A stretch of DNA of 64,000 nucleotides from assembly GCA_947492825.1 (NCBI GenBank), contig CANLNT010000001.1, positions 2,768,463 through 2,832,462 on the forward strand. Direction: 5' to 3'. The notes beneath the pieces were generated by a model, which was not told where the DNA came from, ran no database searches, and worked only from the letters and a program-made list of their open reading frames with translations. Positions 1 through 9,070 of this stretch are shown here, piece after piece. The DNA is from an uncultured Paracoccaceae bacterium. GTDB lineage: Bacteria > Pseudomonadota > Alphaproteobacteria > Rhodobacterales > Rhodobacteraceae. Numbering within the stretch: the stretch's first letter is position 1; the number at the start of each line of letters is the position of its first letter. The position numbers were made by a program, and so were the translations under genes.

Positions 1-739
1 AAGCATCCACAAAATCACGCTCTGACGTGGACCCAACTGCCACCGTGCCGTCGCCGTGCGGGATGATATGCAAGCTATCGGCAAAAAGTTGCGGCGCGCC
101 ACGGGCATTATATTCCAGCAATGCCGCCTGCCCTTTGACGCCATTGCCAAGGCCACCCTCCAGCCCTTGCCAGCCTGTGGCCCAGACAACCTGCCCTTCG
201 GTCGCGCCCTCTACGCCGATCTCTCCGCCCAGCGCCTTCACAGCTTCAGCCAGGGCGGTGGTGGCCTGTCGCGGATGGATCAGCGCCGACAGCGTGTCGT
301 GGATCAAAAGGCCGGTGGGCGAATGCGGCTCCCACGGGGCACCTTGCGCCGGGACCACGTCCCATGCTGCATCATCGCCCCAGTGATCCAGCGCCGTCAT
401 CGCCCGTCGGCGCGCATGTGCCACGGCGTGGTCATCAGCCAGCGGCTGCAAACGGCCTGTTCTGGCGTAGCCCGTGGGCAACCCGGCCCTTGCAGAGACA
501 CCAGCCCAAAAGTCCTCTGCCATCAGCAGGCTTTCCAGCTGAAACGCTTTCTTGGGGTTCCAGTTTTCTGGCACATGTGGGGCCAGCGCCCCCACTACGC
601 CGCCAGAAGCTCCGGCGGCCACGCCACCGGGGTCGATGACCCGCACTTTTGCGCCGCGCAACACACAGGCATAGGCCACAGACAGGCCAAAGATGCCCGC
701 CCCCATCACCGTGACGTCCGCGATTGCCATTTGGTGCAT
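1..739 (-). CDS. FAD-dependent oxidoreductase of the DAO family (partial)
   Basis: The reading frame runs from an ATG at 739 (or in-frame ATG at 730) leftward off the window edge with no stop, so the C-terminus is missing. The N-terminus has a dinucleotide-binding GAGIFG motif within the first 20 residues, followed by an Asp typical of FAD-ribose binding. Near the window edge the frame encodes HGDGTVAVGSTSERDF, a segment usual in glycine oxidase, DadA and MnmC-C type oxidases. It is transcribed divergently from mnmD. In gammaproteobacterial MnmC these two activities are one fused protein, so a role in removing the carboxymethyl group from tRNA U34 is possible; a D-amino acid or sarcosine oxidase role is equally open. 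Confidence 0.8.
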   Translation of the reverse strand, partial: MHQMAIADVTVMGAGIFGLSVAYACVLRGAKVRVIDPGGVAAGASGGVVGALAPHVPENWNPKKAFQLESLLMAEDFWAGVSARAGLPTGYARTGRLQPLADDHAVAHARRRAMTALDHWGDDAAWDVVPAQGAPWEPHSPTGLLIHDTLSALIHPRQATTALAEAVKALGGEIGVEGATEGQVVWATGWQGLEGGLGNGVKGQAALLEYNARGAPQLFADSLHIIPHGDGTVAVGSTSERDFVDA

Positions 740-779
740 CCCTCGTGCAAAGTCTGCCTGACACCTAAGGCAAAGCCGC

Positions 780-1463
780 ATGACCGACCAGACCGCAACG
801 CTTGACTGGCGCGAGACCGACCACGGGGCCGTTCCTGTCTCCACCCAATTTGACGACCCTTACTATTCGCTCTCTGGCGGGTTGGAGGAAACCCGACACG
901 TGTTTCTGGCAGGCAACGACCTGCCCGCGCGGTTTCGCGGCGATTTCCACATTGCAGAGCTTGGCTTTGGCACCGGCCTGAACCTTTTAACCACATGGGC
1001 CGCATGGGATGCCGCAGGCGCGTCCGGGCAACTGACCTTTACCAGTTTTGAGGCTTTCCCGATGGCCACCGCAGACATGGCCCGCGCACTGGCCGCATTC
1101 CCAGAGGTCGCGCCTTTGACCGAAACACTCTTGTCGAAATGGTCCCCCGGTGCTGGGCCAACACAGTTGACCGACAGCCTGACGCTCAACGTGATCACCG
1201 GCGACGCGCGTCGGACCTTGCCTGCCTGGGACGGCCGCGCCGACGCGTGGTTCCTCGATGGTTTTTCGCCCGCCAAAAACCCGGCACTTTGGGAACCCGA
1301 ACTGCTGGCGCAGGTCCACGCGCACACGGCCCCTGGCGGCTCTGCTGCCACCTATTCGGCAGCCGGTCATGTGCGGCAGGCGCTGACCGACGCGGGCTTT
1401 GTCGTGGCCCGCATCCCCGGCTTTGGTCGCAAGCGGCACATGACCACGGCGCGGCGCGGCTGA
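780..1463 (+). CDS. mnmD: tRNA 5-methylaminomethyl-2-thiouridine methyltransferase, MnmD type
   Basis: A 227-residue protein matching the stand-alone methyltransferase half of MnmC (formerly DUF752). The SAM-binding loop is ELGFGTGLNLL at residues 60-70, and the family's acidic motif FLDGFSPAKNP is at about 158-168. It would methylate 5-aminomethyl-2-thiouridine at the tRNA wobble position. The FAD domain that is fused in E. coli is absent; a DAO-family oxidase lies divergently 40 bp upstream. The stop codon overlaps the ATG of the following exporter (TGATG), so the two are translationally coupled. Confidence 0.9.
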   Translation: MTDQTATLDWRETDHGAVPVSTQFDDPYYSLSGGLEETRHVFLAGNDLPARFRGDFHIAELGFGTGLNLLTTWAAWDAAGASGQLTFTSFEAFPMATADMARALAAFPEVAPLTETLLSKWSPGAGPTQLTDSLTLNVITGDARRTLPAWDGRADAWFLDGFSPAKNPALWEPELLAQVHAHTAPGGSAATYSAAGHVRQALTDAGFVVARIPGFGRKRHMTTARRG

Positions 1464-2326
1464 TGCAGTCCAATACCCGCCTTGGCATCGCGCTGATGTC
1501 GCTGACCATGCTGATCTTTGCCACACAGGACGGGCTTTCGCGGCATTTGGCAGAGACATACAACGTGATGATGATCGTGATGATCCGCTATTGGTTCTTC
1601 GCGGCTTTCGTGATTGCGATTGCCCGCCGTCAGGCTGGATCAATCCGGGCAGCCGCCACCACCGACCAACCCGTCCTTCAGGCGTTTCGCGGCGTTCTTC
1701 TCGCGCTCGAGATTAACGTGATGGTGTTGGCTTTTGTGCTGTTGGGGCTTGTCGAAAGCCTCGCGATCTTTGCCAGCTATCCGCTGCTGGTCGCGGCCCT
1801 GTCCGGACCGGTGCTGGGTGAAAGCGTGGGCTGGCGGCGGTGGGTCGCGATTGGGATCGGCTTTGTCGGCATCCTGATCATCCTTCAACCCGGCGTCGCG
1901 GTCTTTAGCCCCTATGCGCTTATCGCGCTGACCTCGGCGCTGATGTTTGCGCTTTATTCCCTGCTGACCCGCTTTGCAGCCCGCAAGGACACCACTGCCA
2001 CCAGCTTTTTCTGGACAGGCACCGTGGGCTGCCTTGTGACCACGGCCATGGGCATCGGATTCTGGGAACCGATGAGCACGCAAGATTGGATGTTAATGGG
2101 CATCCTTTGTGTCACCGGTGCGACGGGACATTGGCTGCTGATCAAGACTTACGAAGTGGCAGAGGCGAGCGCCGTTCAACCCTTTGCCTATCTGCAACTG
2201 GTCTTTGGCAGCGCCATCGGCATCTTCGTCTTTGCCGAAGTGCTGGAACTGCACGTCGCGATTGGGGCGATGATTGTCGTGGCTGCTGGCGTCTTTACGC
2301 TGCTGCGCAGCCGGGCCAGCGCCTGA
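1463..2326 (+). CDS. EamA-family DMT exporter
   Basis: A 287-residue integral membrane protein with about ten hydrophobic helices in two EamA repeats, the usual architecture of drug/metabolite exporters. I chose the ATG that overlaps the mnmD stop (TGATG); the frame stays open further upstream, but that portion is the antisense-like shadow of mnmD. The second repeat contains the family's conserved glycine-rich and proline-containing helix ends. The substrate cannot be told from sequence. It ends exactly where the convergent lytic transglycosylase stop begins, leaving no intergenic space. Confidence 0.85.
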   Translation: MQSNTRLGIALMSLTMLIFATQDGLSRHLAETYNVMMIVMIRYWFFAAFVIAIARRQAGSIRAAATTDQPVLQAFRGVLLALEINVMVLAFVLLGLVESLAIFASYPLLVAALSGPVLGESVGWRRWVAIGIGFVGILIILQPGVAVFSPYALIALTSALMFALYSLLTRFAARKDTTATSFFWTGTVGCLVTTAMGIGFWEPMSTQDWMLMGILCVTGATGHWLLIKTYEVAEASAVQPFAYLQLVFGSAIGIFVFAEVLELHVAIGAMIVVAAGVFTLLRSRASA

Positions 2327-4429
2327 TCACTCGCCCGGGCGCGCAATGGGGCGGATGCCCGGTGGCGCTGCGGGACCGCTGGGTCGGGTGGGTCTTGCCA
2401 CGGCGCGCAACGGCGGGGCATCCGATGTGCTGACCGCTTGCTCGGTCACCGCGCTTTCGCCTTGGACTGGCGCCTGCCCGCGCGCAATCGGGCGGACGAC
2501 AGGCTTTGCCCCGCGCAAAAGTGCCGTGAACCGGATTGGTGCCGTCTCACCGCTCAGCCTTGCGCGGTAGATTGGGATCGATTCCGATACGCGCTGCACG
2601 TAGTTGCGGGTTTCGCGGAACGGGACGTGCTCGATCCAGTCGATCACATCGACATCGCCCAACCTTGGATCGCCGCGTTCATCCATCCAGATTTCCGGGC
2701 GGCTTGGCCCAGCGTTGTAGCCCGCCGCAATGTGCACGACCGAAGGTCCGAATTGCGCCGTCAACTCGGCCAGATACCGATCCCCCAGCCGCGCGTTATA
2801 GGCCCAATCGCTGGTCAGGCGCGGGCGGCTATAGGCCACGCCTTCGAACCCTGCGACCTCTTCTGCAGTCGCGGGCATCAGCTGCATCAACCCCAGCGCG
2901 CCCACCGGGCTGCCGACGCCCGCGTTGAATTCGCTTTCGCGGCGGGCAATCGCCAATGCCAGCGCGGGTTCAACCTTCAGGTCCGTTTCGGCAAGCGGGT
3001 GCAGCGGAAAGTAGATGCTGGGCACGATCTTTCCTTGGGTGACCGCCGCCTTGCCCATTGCCACCGCGTAATAGACTTCGTCCGCATCGCGCAACGCCGC
3101 CCCCACGTGGGCAAGATCACTGGCGGGCAGGTCCCGCCCGGCCTGTACAAAGAACTGCGTGGCAAAGCCGCGTTCCTCTGCCGCGAGAAGCGCAAAGCCC
3201 GCCTTGACCAGCGCGTGATCCATCATCGCCGGGTCCCAGTCAGGGGCGGTGGCGGCCAATGCCGGGTCCATGGTGCGGCCCAGCTTTTCGGCCGCCAGCA
3301 GGCCATAGAACGCCGTCTGATGTTGCGCCGCTTCGGCATAGGCCGTTTCCGCCGCCTCTGCCGCCCCCAAAGTTTCATGCGCGCGACCTTGCCAATAGGC
3401 CATGCGCGCCACGGAAATCGGGCTGTCGACGGCTGCGCGGGCGGCGTCGAAATGCGCCAAAGCCGTAGTCGTGTCGTCCAGATCTGTCAGCTTCACAAAG
3501 CCCGCAAGCCATTCGAGGTCCGCATAAGACGCCCCCTCAGTCAGGAAATGCCGAGACGCCAGTTCATAGGCAACCTCTGGTCGCCCCTCGCGCATTTCCC
3601 AGCGTGCCAGCGACCGCCGCCAGCCAGACCAGCGGAACGGCTCGCCAAGTTTTTCCGCGCTGACAGATTGCGCGCGCAACATTGTCACCGCCTCGGACCA
3701 GCGGCCCTGATCGGCCAGCCAATTGTAGCGGTCATAGGCAAGGCCCGGATGGTCCTTCAACGTCTCTGGCACCGCAGCAACTGCGTTTGAGATGTCGCTG
3801 GTCCTGCGAATATAGGCAATCCGGGCCCGTGCCAGTGCCTGTTGATCATCGTCCAGCAAATCCATCATCCGCCGGGCCTCATCCGTGCGCCAGCGCCACA
3901 GCAACTGGTCCACGCGGTCGGCGTGAACAGGTTCCAGCACATCGGCGAAGCCTGCAACCATCACCTTTTGGCCGCTGTCGGTCAGTCGCAGATCGCGCCA
4001 CGCAGCCTGCACCACGGCATCGGCCTTTGTGATCTCGCCCTTGGCAATCAGCGCCTCTGCCAGCCGCACCGCACCTTCGCCGGTGCGCGGCGCTTCGGCA
4101 CTGAAAAAGGCGACAACAAGGTCTGGGTTCGTACCTTTGGGCAAGGCTTCTTCGGCGCGGGCGCGGATCACTGACTGGCCCGGCCAATCGGGCCGTTCAA
4201 CCAGAAACGCAGCATATTGCCCGAATGTCCCGTCGCCTTGGCGCAACTGAATCCAGCGCGTCAGGTCGCGGATCACGGGATCATCCGTCAGCTCTGCCGC
4301 TATGTCATATTGGCCATCGTCTGCCGCGCGTAGCGCGTCAATGTCAGCCTGAGGAATGCTTTGCGCCACGGCTGGCACGCCCAGACAAAGCAACATCAAA
4401 ACAAGGCCGCGCAGCATATGAAAGCTCAT
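2327..4429 (-). CDS. slt: Soluble lytic murein transglycosylase
   Basis: About 700 residues. An N-terminal signal peptide (start MSFHMLRG, hydrophobic LVLMLLCLG, cleavage near AVAQ) is followed by a long alpha-helical superhelical region and a C-terminal SLT domain. The SLT domain carries the catalytic glutamate in ARRESEF, then GLMQLMPATA and AYNAGP. The enzyme cleaves peptidoglycan glycan strands in the periplasm, forming 1,6-anhydro ends. A Pro/Ala-rich tail follows the catalytic domain. In-frame ATGs exist at 4477, 4429 and 4417; I chose 4429 because it gives a compact basic-hydrophobic signal peptide, but no start has a clear Shine-Dalgarno sequence. It is divergent from dapA. Confidence 0.88.
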   Translation of the reverse strand: MSFHMLRGLVLMLLCLGVPAVAQSIPQADIDALRAADDGQYDIAAELTDDPVIRDLTRWIQLRQGDGTFGQYAAFLVERPDWPGQSVIRARAEEALPKGTNPDLVVAFFSAEAPRTGEGAVRLAEALIAKGEITKADAVVQAAWRDLRLTDSGQKVMVAGFADVLEPVHADRVDQLLWRWRTDEARRMMDLLDDDQQALARARIAYIRRTSDISNAVAAVPETLKDHPGLAYDRYNWLADQGRWSEAVTMLRAQSVSAEKLGEPFRWSGWRRSLARWEMREGRPEVAYELASRHFLTEGASYADLEWLAGFVKLTDLDDTTTALAHFDAARAAVDSPISVARMAYWQGRAHETLGAAEAAETAYAEAAQHQTAFYGLLAAEKLGRTMDPALAATAPDWDPAMMDHALVKAGFALLAAEERGFATQFFVQAGRDLPASDLAHVGAALRDADEVYYAVAMGKAAVTQGKIVPSIYFPLHPLAETDLKVEPALALAIARRESEFNAGVGSPVGALGLMQLMPATAEEVAGFEGVAYSRPRLTSDWAYNARLGDRYLAELTAQFGPSVVHIAAGYNAGPSRPEIWMDERGDPRLGDVDVIDWIEHVPFRETRNYVQRVSESIPIYRARLSGETAPIRFTALLRGAKPVVRPIARGQAPVQGESAVTEQAVSTSDAPPLRAVARPTRPSGPAAPPGIRPIARPGE

Positions 4430-4567
4430 GTTGGGATACATCACAAATGATCGTATCGCATGGCCTTTTAGGTGCAACGCACATTCTTGGCATTCGGCGG
4501 AAAGGCGTCTAGTGTCCGCGCGAAATCAACCGGGGCAATCCCGCCCCATCACCAAAGGAAGCGCGTC

Positions 4568-5440
4568 ATGTTCAAAGGCTCTTTGCCCGCCCTCGTCACG
4601 CCGTTCACGGACGGCCAGGTGGATTTCGATGCGCTCAAAAAACTCGTGGACTGGCACGTGGACCAGGGCAGCCATGGGCTGGTCCCGGTTGGCACAACAG
4701 GCGAAAGCCCGACGCTCACACATGCAGAGCATGATCAGGTCGTTGAAACCGTCGTCACACAAGCTGCGGGCCGGTTGAAAGTGATCGCAGGGGCAGGGTC
4801 AAACAACACCGCCGAAACCGTACGTCTTGTGCAGGCGGCAAAGACCGCAGGGGCGGATGCCGCGCTCGTCGTCACGCCCTATTACAACAAGCCAACGCAG
4901 GCCGGTCTGATCGCGCATTTTACCGCTGCTGCCGATTGCGGCCTGCCGATCATCATCTACAATATCCCCGGCCGGTCGGTGGTGGATATGTCAGTGGAAA
5001 CGATGGCCGAACTATCCAAGCACGACATGATCGTCGGCGTCAAGGACGCCACCGGCGATCTGGCCCGCGTCCCGCAACAGCGCCGCCGCTGTGGCGCGGA
5101 TTTCATCCAGCTGTCGGGCGAAGACGCAACCGCGCTTGGGTTCAACGCCCATGGCGGGGTCGGCTGCATCTCTGTCACCGCAAACGTAGCACCCAAGCTT
5201 TGCGCTGAATTCCAAGAGGCGACGCTGGCGGGCGATTACGCCACGGCCCTGACCTATCAGGACCGCCTGATGCCCCTGCACGAGGCGATCTTTATGGAAC
5301 CGGGTCTTGTCGGTGCCAAATATGGCATGTCACTGCTGGGCATGGGCAATGAAGAGGTCCGCGCGCCACTCGTGGGCCTGACTGATGGTACCAAGGCCGC
5401 GATCCGCGACGGCATGGTCCACGCTGGACTGCTGAACTAA
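4568..5440 (+). CDS. dapA: 4-hydroxy-tetrahydrodipicolinate synthase
   Basis: A 290-residue DapA, normal length. It condenses pyruvate with aspartate semialdehyde in lysine and diaminopimelate synthesis. Visible residues are the Schiff-base lysine K159 in GVKDATGDL, the catalytic tyrosine Y131 in IIYNIPGRS, and T43/T44 in GTTGES. The ATG at 4568 is preceded by AAGGAA at good spacing; the longer upstream frame lacks family similarity. A strong hairpin terminator follows. The cell-wall link fits the neighbouring transglycosylase, and lysA, the last step of the same pathway, lies at 20.2 kb. Confidence 0.97.
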   Translation: MFKGSLPALVTPFTDGQVDFDALKKLVDWHVDQGSHGLVPVGTTGESPTLTHAEHDQVVETVVTQAAGRLKVIAGAGSNNTAETVRLVQAAKTAGADAALVVTPYYNKPTQAGLIAHFTAAADCGLPIIIYNIPGRSVVDMSVETMAELSKHDMIVGVKDATGDLARVPQQRRRCGADFIQLSGEDATALGFNAHGGVGCISVTANVAPKLCAEFQEATLAGDYATALTYQDRLMPLHEAIFMEPGLVGAKYGMSLLGMGNEEVRAPLVGLTDGTKAAIRDGMVHAGLLN

Positions 5441-5448
5441 GGCCTCTC

Positions 5449-5477
5449 GGGCGGTCCGCACCGGACCGCCCCTTTCC
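5449..5477 (+). terminator. Intrinsic terminator of dapA
   Basis: A perfect 10-bp inverted repeat (GGGCGGTCCG at 5449-5458, CGGACCGCCC at 5462-5471) with a CAC loop is followed by CTTTCC. It begins 9 bases after the dapA stop. The T tract is short, as is common in GC-rich alphaproteobacteria. Confidence 0.75.
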
Positions 5478-5548
5478 ACAATTAACGAAATCTTCGGGCT
5501 GATACTGTCTGATTGCGCGCACTTGTCTGCGGCTTTCAGGGAACAACC

Positions 5549-5848
5549 ATGTTCGGAGAGTACAAGTTGACCATCGCACTTTGCGCCGGAATGGCGTTGG
5601 TCCTCTATGTGGGCTCTACATTCTCGCCGGTCATCCCGCGCGGGGAACAACCCGCAGGCGTCCCCGAACTCGCCCAGAACACTGCGCAGGCCTATGGTTA
5701 TTGCCGCACAAATCTTGATCGGGTGGATTGTGGCTGCTTTGCCAGCCGCGCTGGGCAGATCATGTCAGAACCAGGCTTGAACATCCGTGGCGCTGAAACC
5801 ATCGACCGCACCGAATTGGCCCGCCTGCAAGCCACCGACAGTTGTTAG
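5549..5848 (+). CDS. Small cysteine-containing membrane-anchored or secreted protein
   Basis: A 99-residue protein of unrecognised family. The ATG at 5549 follows AGGGAA. A single hydrophobic segment (LTIALCAGMALVLYVG) near the N-terminus could be an uncleaved signal anchor. The mature part contains four cysteines (YCRT, DCGCF and the terminal DSC), suggesting disulfides in the periplasm. It lies between dapA and a gene for another secreted cysteine-containing protein 62 bp downstream on the same strand, so the two may be co-transcribed. No function can be assigned. Confidence 0.7.
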   Translation: MFGEYKLTIALCAGMALVLYVGSTFSPVIPRGEQPAGVPELAQNTAQAYGYCRTNLDRVDCGCFASRAGQIMSEPGLNIRGAETIDRTELARLQATDSC

Positions 5849-5910
5849 CACGGCGCGCGCGCGTGACGATCACGGATTGACCCGCCAGACTGCTGCGTAT
5901 TCGATAAGGC

Positions 5911-6507
5911 ATGTCACTGCCACGGATAGCCCGCATGCCGACCGCCAAAGCACTAATGTTCCTTTTGTTGCTCGCCGCCCCCGCGCAGGCAGAGGATTGG
6001 CTGACCCAGACCATCTCACGCAGCGTGGAAGGCCCCGGTCAGGCCGCTTTGATGAAACTGATCGCACGCCCGGATACCACGCTTTCCGCCTTCCAGACCG
6101 ATGGCTGCAGCGGCGGGCTATCGGACGCATGGCGGGTCATCGCGCATAGCTTTCCTGATCTGGTGCCCGCAGATCAAAGCCGCCCTCCATGGGAAGATTG
6201 CTGCATCACCCATGATCGGGCCTATCACAACGCCAGCGGCGCAACTGATATCAGGCGCAGCTATGACGCGCGTCTGACTGCCGACGTGGCGCTTCGGGCC
6301 TGTGTCATTCAAAATGGTGAGGACACGGCAGAGACGCTGGCGCAGCAGTCTGGGCTTACTCCCCAACAGGTCATGACCGCATATGGCAGCATTGCAGATA
6401 CGATGTTTCTGGCGGTCCGCGTGGGTGGGATGCCCTGTTCCGGCCTGCCGTGGCGTTGGGGCTACGGCTATCCCAATTGCACGGCCCTAACCGGGGTGCT
6501 GGACTAG
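5911..6507 (+). CDS. Secreted protein with phospholipase A2-like active-site motif
   Basis: A 198-residue protein with a clear signal peptide (hydrophobic MFLLLLAAP, cleavage after AQA27). The mature part contains TDGCSGG at residues 63-69 and DCCITHDRAYH at 96-106. This resembles the calcium loop and the CC-x-x-H-D-x-x-Y catalytic signature of phospholipase A2, and the TDGCS / HDxxY pair of bacterial secreted PLA2. A later RSYDARLTADVALRACV segment could supply the second aspartate of the His-Asp dyad. A lipid-hydrolysing role is inferred from motifs only. The ATG at 5911 follows AAGG. The gene overlaps the convergent glycosylase gene by 4 bp. Confidence 0.75.
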   Translation: MSLPRIARMPTAKALMFLLLLAAPAQAEDWLTQTISRSVEGPGQAALMKLIARPDTTLSAFQTDGCSGGLSDAWRVIAHSFPDLVPADQSRPPWEDCCITHDRAYHNASGATDIRRSYDARLTADVALRACVIQNGEDTAETLAQQSGLTPQQVMTAYGSIADTMFLAVRVGGMPCSGLPWRWGYGYPNCTALTGVLD

Positions 6508-7694
6508 CCGCGCAACCATCCTTCGGCCAACTCGACCGATCCGCAGCCACCAAAACGCGACGCGCGGGCCAGTTCGGATTGCAGCCGCGCCAACCGACCC
6601 GACCCAATCCGCACGCCACGTTCTGGCCAGAACGCGCGGACGGCCAGCACCGCGCCTTCGCGCTTCATGTCGATCCGTCCAATCAGACGGTCGCCTTCCA
6701 TCACCGGGAAAACGTAATAGCCATACTGCCGCTTGGCTTCCGGTACGAAAATTTCGATCCGGTAGTGAAAGCCAAACAGCCGCTCGGCCCGCTTGCGGTC
6801 GCGCAGCGCGGGGTCAAAGGGCGACACGATCCGCACCTTGCCAGGCGGTGCGGGCGCAGGTGCGTCCATCACGCCCGGCGGGGCAAAAGACCGGCGCAGC
6901 CTGCCGTCAACGCCTTCCACATCCACCTCGATCACCCGCCCATCGGCAAGTGCGGCCCGGCACCATTCCTTGGCCTCGGCGGGCGTTGCGGTATCCCAGA
7001 ACGCCGCCAACTCACCGCTTGTGGCAAAGCCCAACCGGTCCAGCGCACCTGCGCACAGCCAGTCAATCGTCTCATCCGGGTGCGGGCGTGCGTTCAAGTG
7101 TTCCGCCGGGATCACCCGCTCGGGCAGATCATAGACCTTGCGAAATCCGGTGCGGTGGCAAACCGTCAAAGCCCCCGACCGCCATAGATACTCCAAGGCC
7201 GTCTTGCTGGGATGCCAATCCCACCAGCCACCTGACCCTTTGACCTCGTCCGTGCCAACGTCGCTGGACGAACATCCACCCTGGGTCTGAATTTGCGCCA
7301 AGACCTCTTCGGCCTTTTCCAGAAATCCAGCGCGCCTGTCCTTGCCCCACCGGTCGCGAAGTCGCGCCGCGTCGCGGTCAAATCGCAGTTTCCAGTGGGG
7401 GTAGAACGCCATCGGAATGGCGGCGGCGTCATGGGTCCAGTGTTCGAACACCGCCCGGTCCCGCGCCAGCGCCAATTCCAAAGCGCGCGGCCTGTAGGAT
7501 CCGCGTCGCGCCCAAAGGATCAGGTCATGCGCGCGGGCAAAGGTGTTCACACTATCAAGCTGCACAAACCCAAGATCATCCAGCACAGCCGCCAGATCAT
7601 CACCCCGGCCCGCGCCACCACCAGCATGGCACAGCCCGTGCCTGTGCAGGAACAGACGCCGCGCCTGTGCGTTTTTCAAGACCGGGATGGTCAT
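6504..7694 (-). CDS. Winged-helix DNA glycosylase family protein (YcaQ/AlkX-like)
   Basis: A 396-residue member of the HTH_42 superfamily, which includes E. coli YcaQ (AlkX) and Streptomyces AlkZ and repairs interstrand crosslinks and alkylated bases. The N-terminal segment LGFVQLDSVN carries Q45-L-D47, matching the Gln-x-Asp catalytic motif of the AlkX branch rather than Gln-x-Gln of AlkZ. Further family blocks are EHWTHDAA, VSPFDP and YYVFPVMEGDRLIGRID. The frame stays open upstream, but the ATG at 7694 overlaps the preceding channel gene's stop as ATGA, so I place the start there. The substrate lesion is inferred from the family. Confidence 0.85.
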   Translation of the reverse strand: MTIPVLKNAQARRLFLHRHGLCHAGGGAGRGDDLAAVLDDLGFVQLDSVNTFARAHDLILWARRGSYRPRALELALARDRAVFEHWTHDAAAIPMAFYPHWKLRFDRDAARLRDRWGKDRRAGFLEKAEEVLAQIQTQGGCSSSDVGTDEVKGSGGWWDWHPSKTALEYLWRSGALTVCHRTGFRKVYDLPERVIPAEHLNARPHPDETIDWLCAGALDRLGFATSGELAAFWDTATPAEAKEWCRAALADGRVIEVDVEGVDGRLRRSFAPPGVMDAPAPAPPGKVRIVSPFDPALRDRKRAERLFGFHYRIEIFVPEAKRQYGYYVFPVMEGDRLIGRIDMKREGAVLAVRAFWPERGVRIGSGRLARLQSELARASRFGGCGSVELAEGWLRG

Positions 7695-8125
7695 GATCCC
7701 TGCTCCATCTGGTTCAGCCTGATCTGGCGCATGGTTTCGACCAGCACAGCAGTCACCAAACCGATGTTCAACAGACCGTTGAGCGAGGCCATGCCGCCCA
7801 GCAACCGCCATTCTACCGGCAAAAGGATGTCGCCAAATCCCAAGGTGGTAAAGACCACCAGCGCGAAATAGACCGCCTCTTCCAGCGTCGCAAAGATGTC
7901 CAACGCCACAAAGGTCAGCGCCCATAACCAGACGCCCACCGTCAGTTGCGCCAATATCCACACCGCGGTCGTCACAAGCACCGCCAGCAGCTTTGGCGCA
8001 TGCGGCGCGCGCATCAGCCAGGGCCGCACCCGCAACAGCACGCGATCCATCGCCCAGAAACTGACACCGGCGATCATGATCGACACCAACAGCAGTCCGG
8101 CACCCAAGACGATTTGAACAAGCAA
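7691..8125 (-). CDS. Ion-channel-like membrane protein with K+-type selectivity filter
   Basis: A 144-residue protein with a helix at about 5-28, a long hydrophobic region at 47-78, a pore loop, and a last helix at about 108-130. The loop contains T94-L-G-F-G-D99, which fits the TxGxGD selectivity-filter pattern of potassium channels. There is no cytoplasmic RCK domain, so any regulation would come from elsewhere. It is translationally coupled (ATGA) to the downstream AlkX-like glycosylase gene and divergent from smpB. Ion selectivity is inferred from the filter only. Confidence 0.75.
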   Translation of the reverse strand: MLVQIVLGAGLLLVSIMIAGVSFWAMDRVLLRVRPWLMRAPHAPKLLAVLVTTAVWILAQLTVGVWLWALTFVALDIFATLEEAVYFALVVFTTLGFGDILLPVEWRLLGGMASLNGLLNIGLVTAVLVETMRQIRLNQMEQGS

Positions 8126-8199
8126 CCCGCACCCCCTTTGTTCTCGCCCGCATCCTATGGCTTGTAGCGCAGACGTCCATCGCCTATCTCAGGGCGATC

Positions 8200-8673
8200 A
8201 TGGCCAAGAAAGACACAAACAAAAACTACAAGGTCGTCGCCGAAAACCGGCGCGCGCGCTATGATTATGCAATCGAGGATGATCTCGAAGTCGGCATCAT
8301 CCTTGAAGGGCCAGAGGTCAAATCCCTGCGCACCGGTCAATCCAACATCGCTGACAGCTATGCCTCGGTGGATGACGGTGAACTTTGGCTGACAAACGGC
8401 TATATCGCGCCCTATGAGCAGGCAATGTTCAGCCACGAACCACGGCGAAAGCGCAAGCTTTTGGTCAGCCGAAAAGAGCTGTCAAAGCTCTGGAACGCCA
8501 CCCGACGCGAAGGCATGACGTTGGTTCCCCTTGTGATGTATTTCAATGATCGCGGGCTGGTAAAACTGAAGATCGGCATCGCTAAGGGCAAGAAAAATCA
8601 CGACAAAAGGCAGACAGACGCGAAACGCGACTGGGCCCGCCAAAAGCAACGCCTCTTGCGCCACGACACCTAG
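8200..8673 (+). CDS. smpB: SsrA-binding protein SmpB
   Basis: A 157-residue SmpB, full length. It binds tmRNA and delivers it to stalled ribosomes for trans-translation. Family blocks are visible: [48 protein letters not shown], and the basic C-terminal tail [17 protein letters not shown] that inserts into the mRNA channel. The ATG at 8200 begins MAKKDTNKN, as in relatives. The tmRNA gene itself is not in this window. Confidence 0.97.
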   Translation: MAKKDTNKNYKVVAENRRARYDYAIEDDLEVGIILEGPEVKSLRTGQSNIADSYASVDDGELWLTNGYIAPYEQAMFSHEPRRKRKLLVSRKELSKLWNATRREGMTLVPLVMYFNDRGLVKLKIGIAKGKKNHDKRQTDAKRDWARQKQRLLRHDT

Positions 8674-8799
8674 CGGGAACGCTGGCCGTTTTCTCCCCTA
8701 TGCCGCTTACGCCAAATGGTTAACCTGCCTTAACCTTTGGCGCTGGGGCCGCGCCTTGGGTCAACAATGCCATGGCCCCGTGAACAAGGAATAGGGACG

Positions 8800-9057
8800 A
8801 TGGAACAACTTATTATTCAGGCCATTTCAGGTGCCGTTGGCGGCAATGCGGCTGGTGCAGGGGTCAAGAACATGTCGCTGGGCGGCCTTGGCAACACGAT
8901 CGCCGGTCTTGTCGGCGGTGCTGGCGGTTGCGCAATCCTGTCTGGCCTGATGGGCGGCGACATGAGCGGATTGATCAGCCAAATTGGTGGCGGTGGTGCT
9001 GGCGGCATCATCCTGACACTGGTCGCCGGCTTCATCAAGAACAAGATGGCCGGTTGA
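8800..9057 (+). CDS. Small glycine-rich membrane protein
   Basis: An 85-residue protein rich in Gly and Ala, with two hydrophobic stretches (about 25-47 and 58-80) and a short basic end (KNKMAG). The ATG at 8800 is preceded by AGGGACG; an in-frame ATG at 8737 would add an unrelated-looking leader. The composition resembles small GlsB/YeaQ-like transmembrane proteins, but I cannot confirm membership. It forms its own transcription unit, bounded downstream by a strong terminator. Confidence 0.75.
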   Translation: MEQLIIQAISGAVGGNAAGAGVKNMSLGGLGNTIAGLVGGAGGCAILSGLMGGDMSGLISQIGGGGAGGIILTLVAGFIKNKMAG

Positions 9058-9070
9058 TCCGGTTCCATTG

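Noticed and set aside
2438..3790. Long plus-strand open frame (450 codons) opposite the lytic transglycosylase gene
   Set aside because: The composition is Arg/His/Pro-rich without similarity to any family, and the opposite strand has full SLT motifs.
8720..8733. TTAACCTGCCTTAA as a CtrA-binding site
   Set aside because: The spacer between the two TTAA words is 6 bp, whereas CtrA requires TTAA-N7-TTAA.
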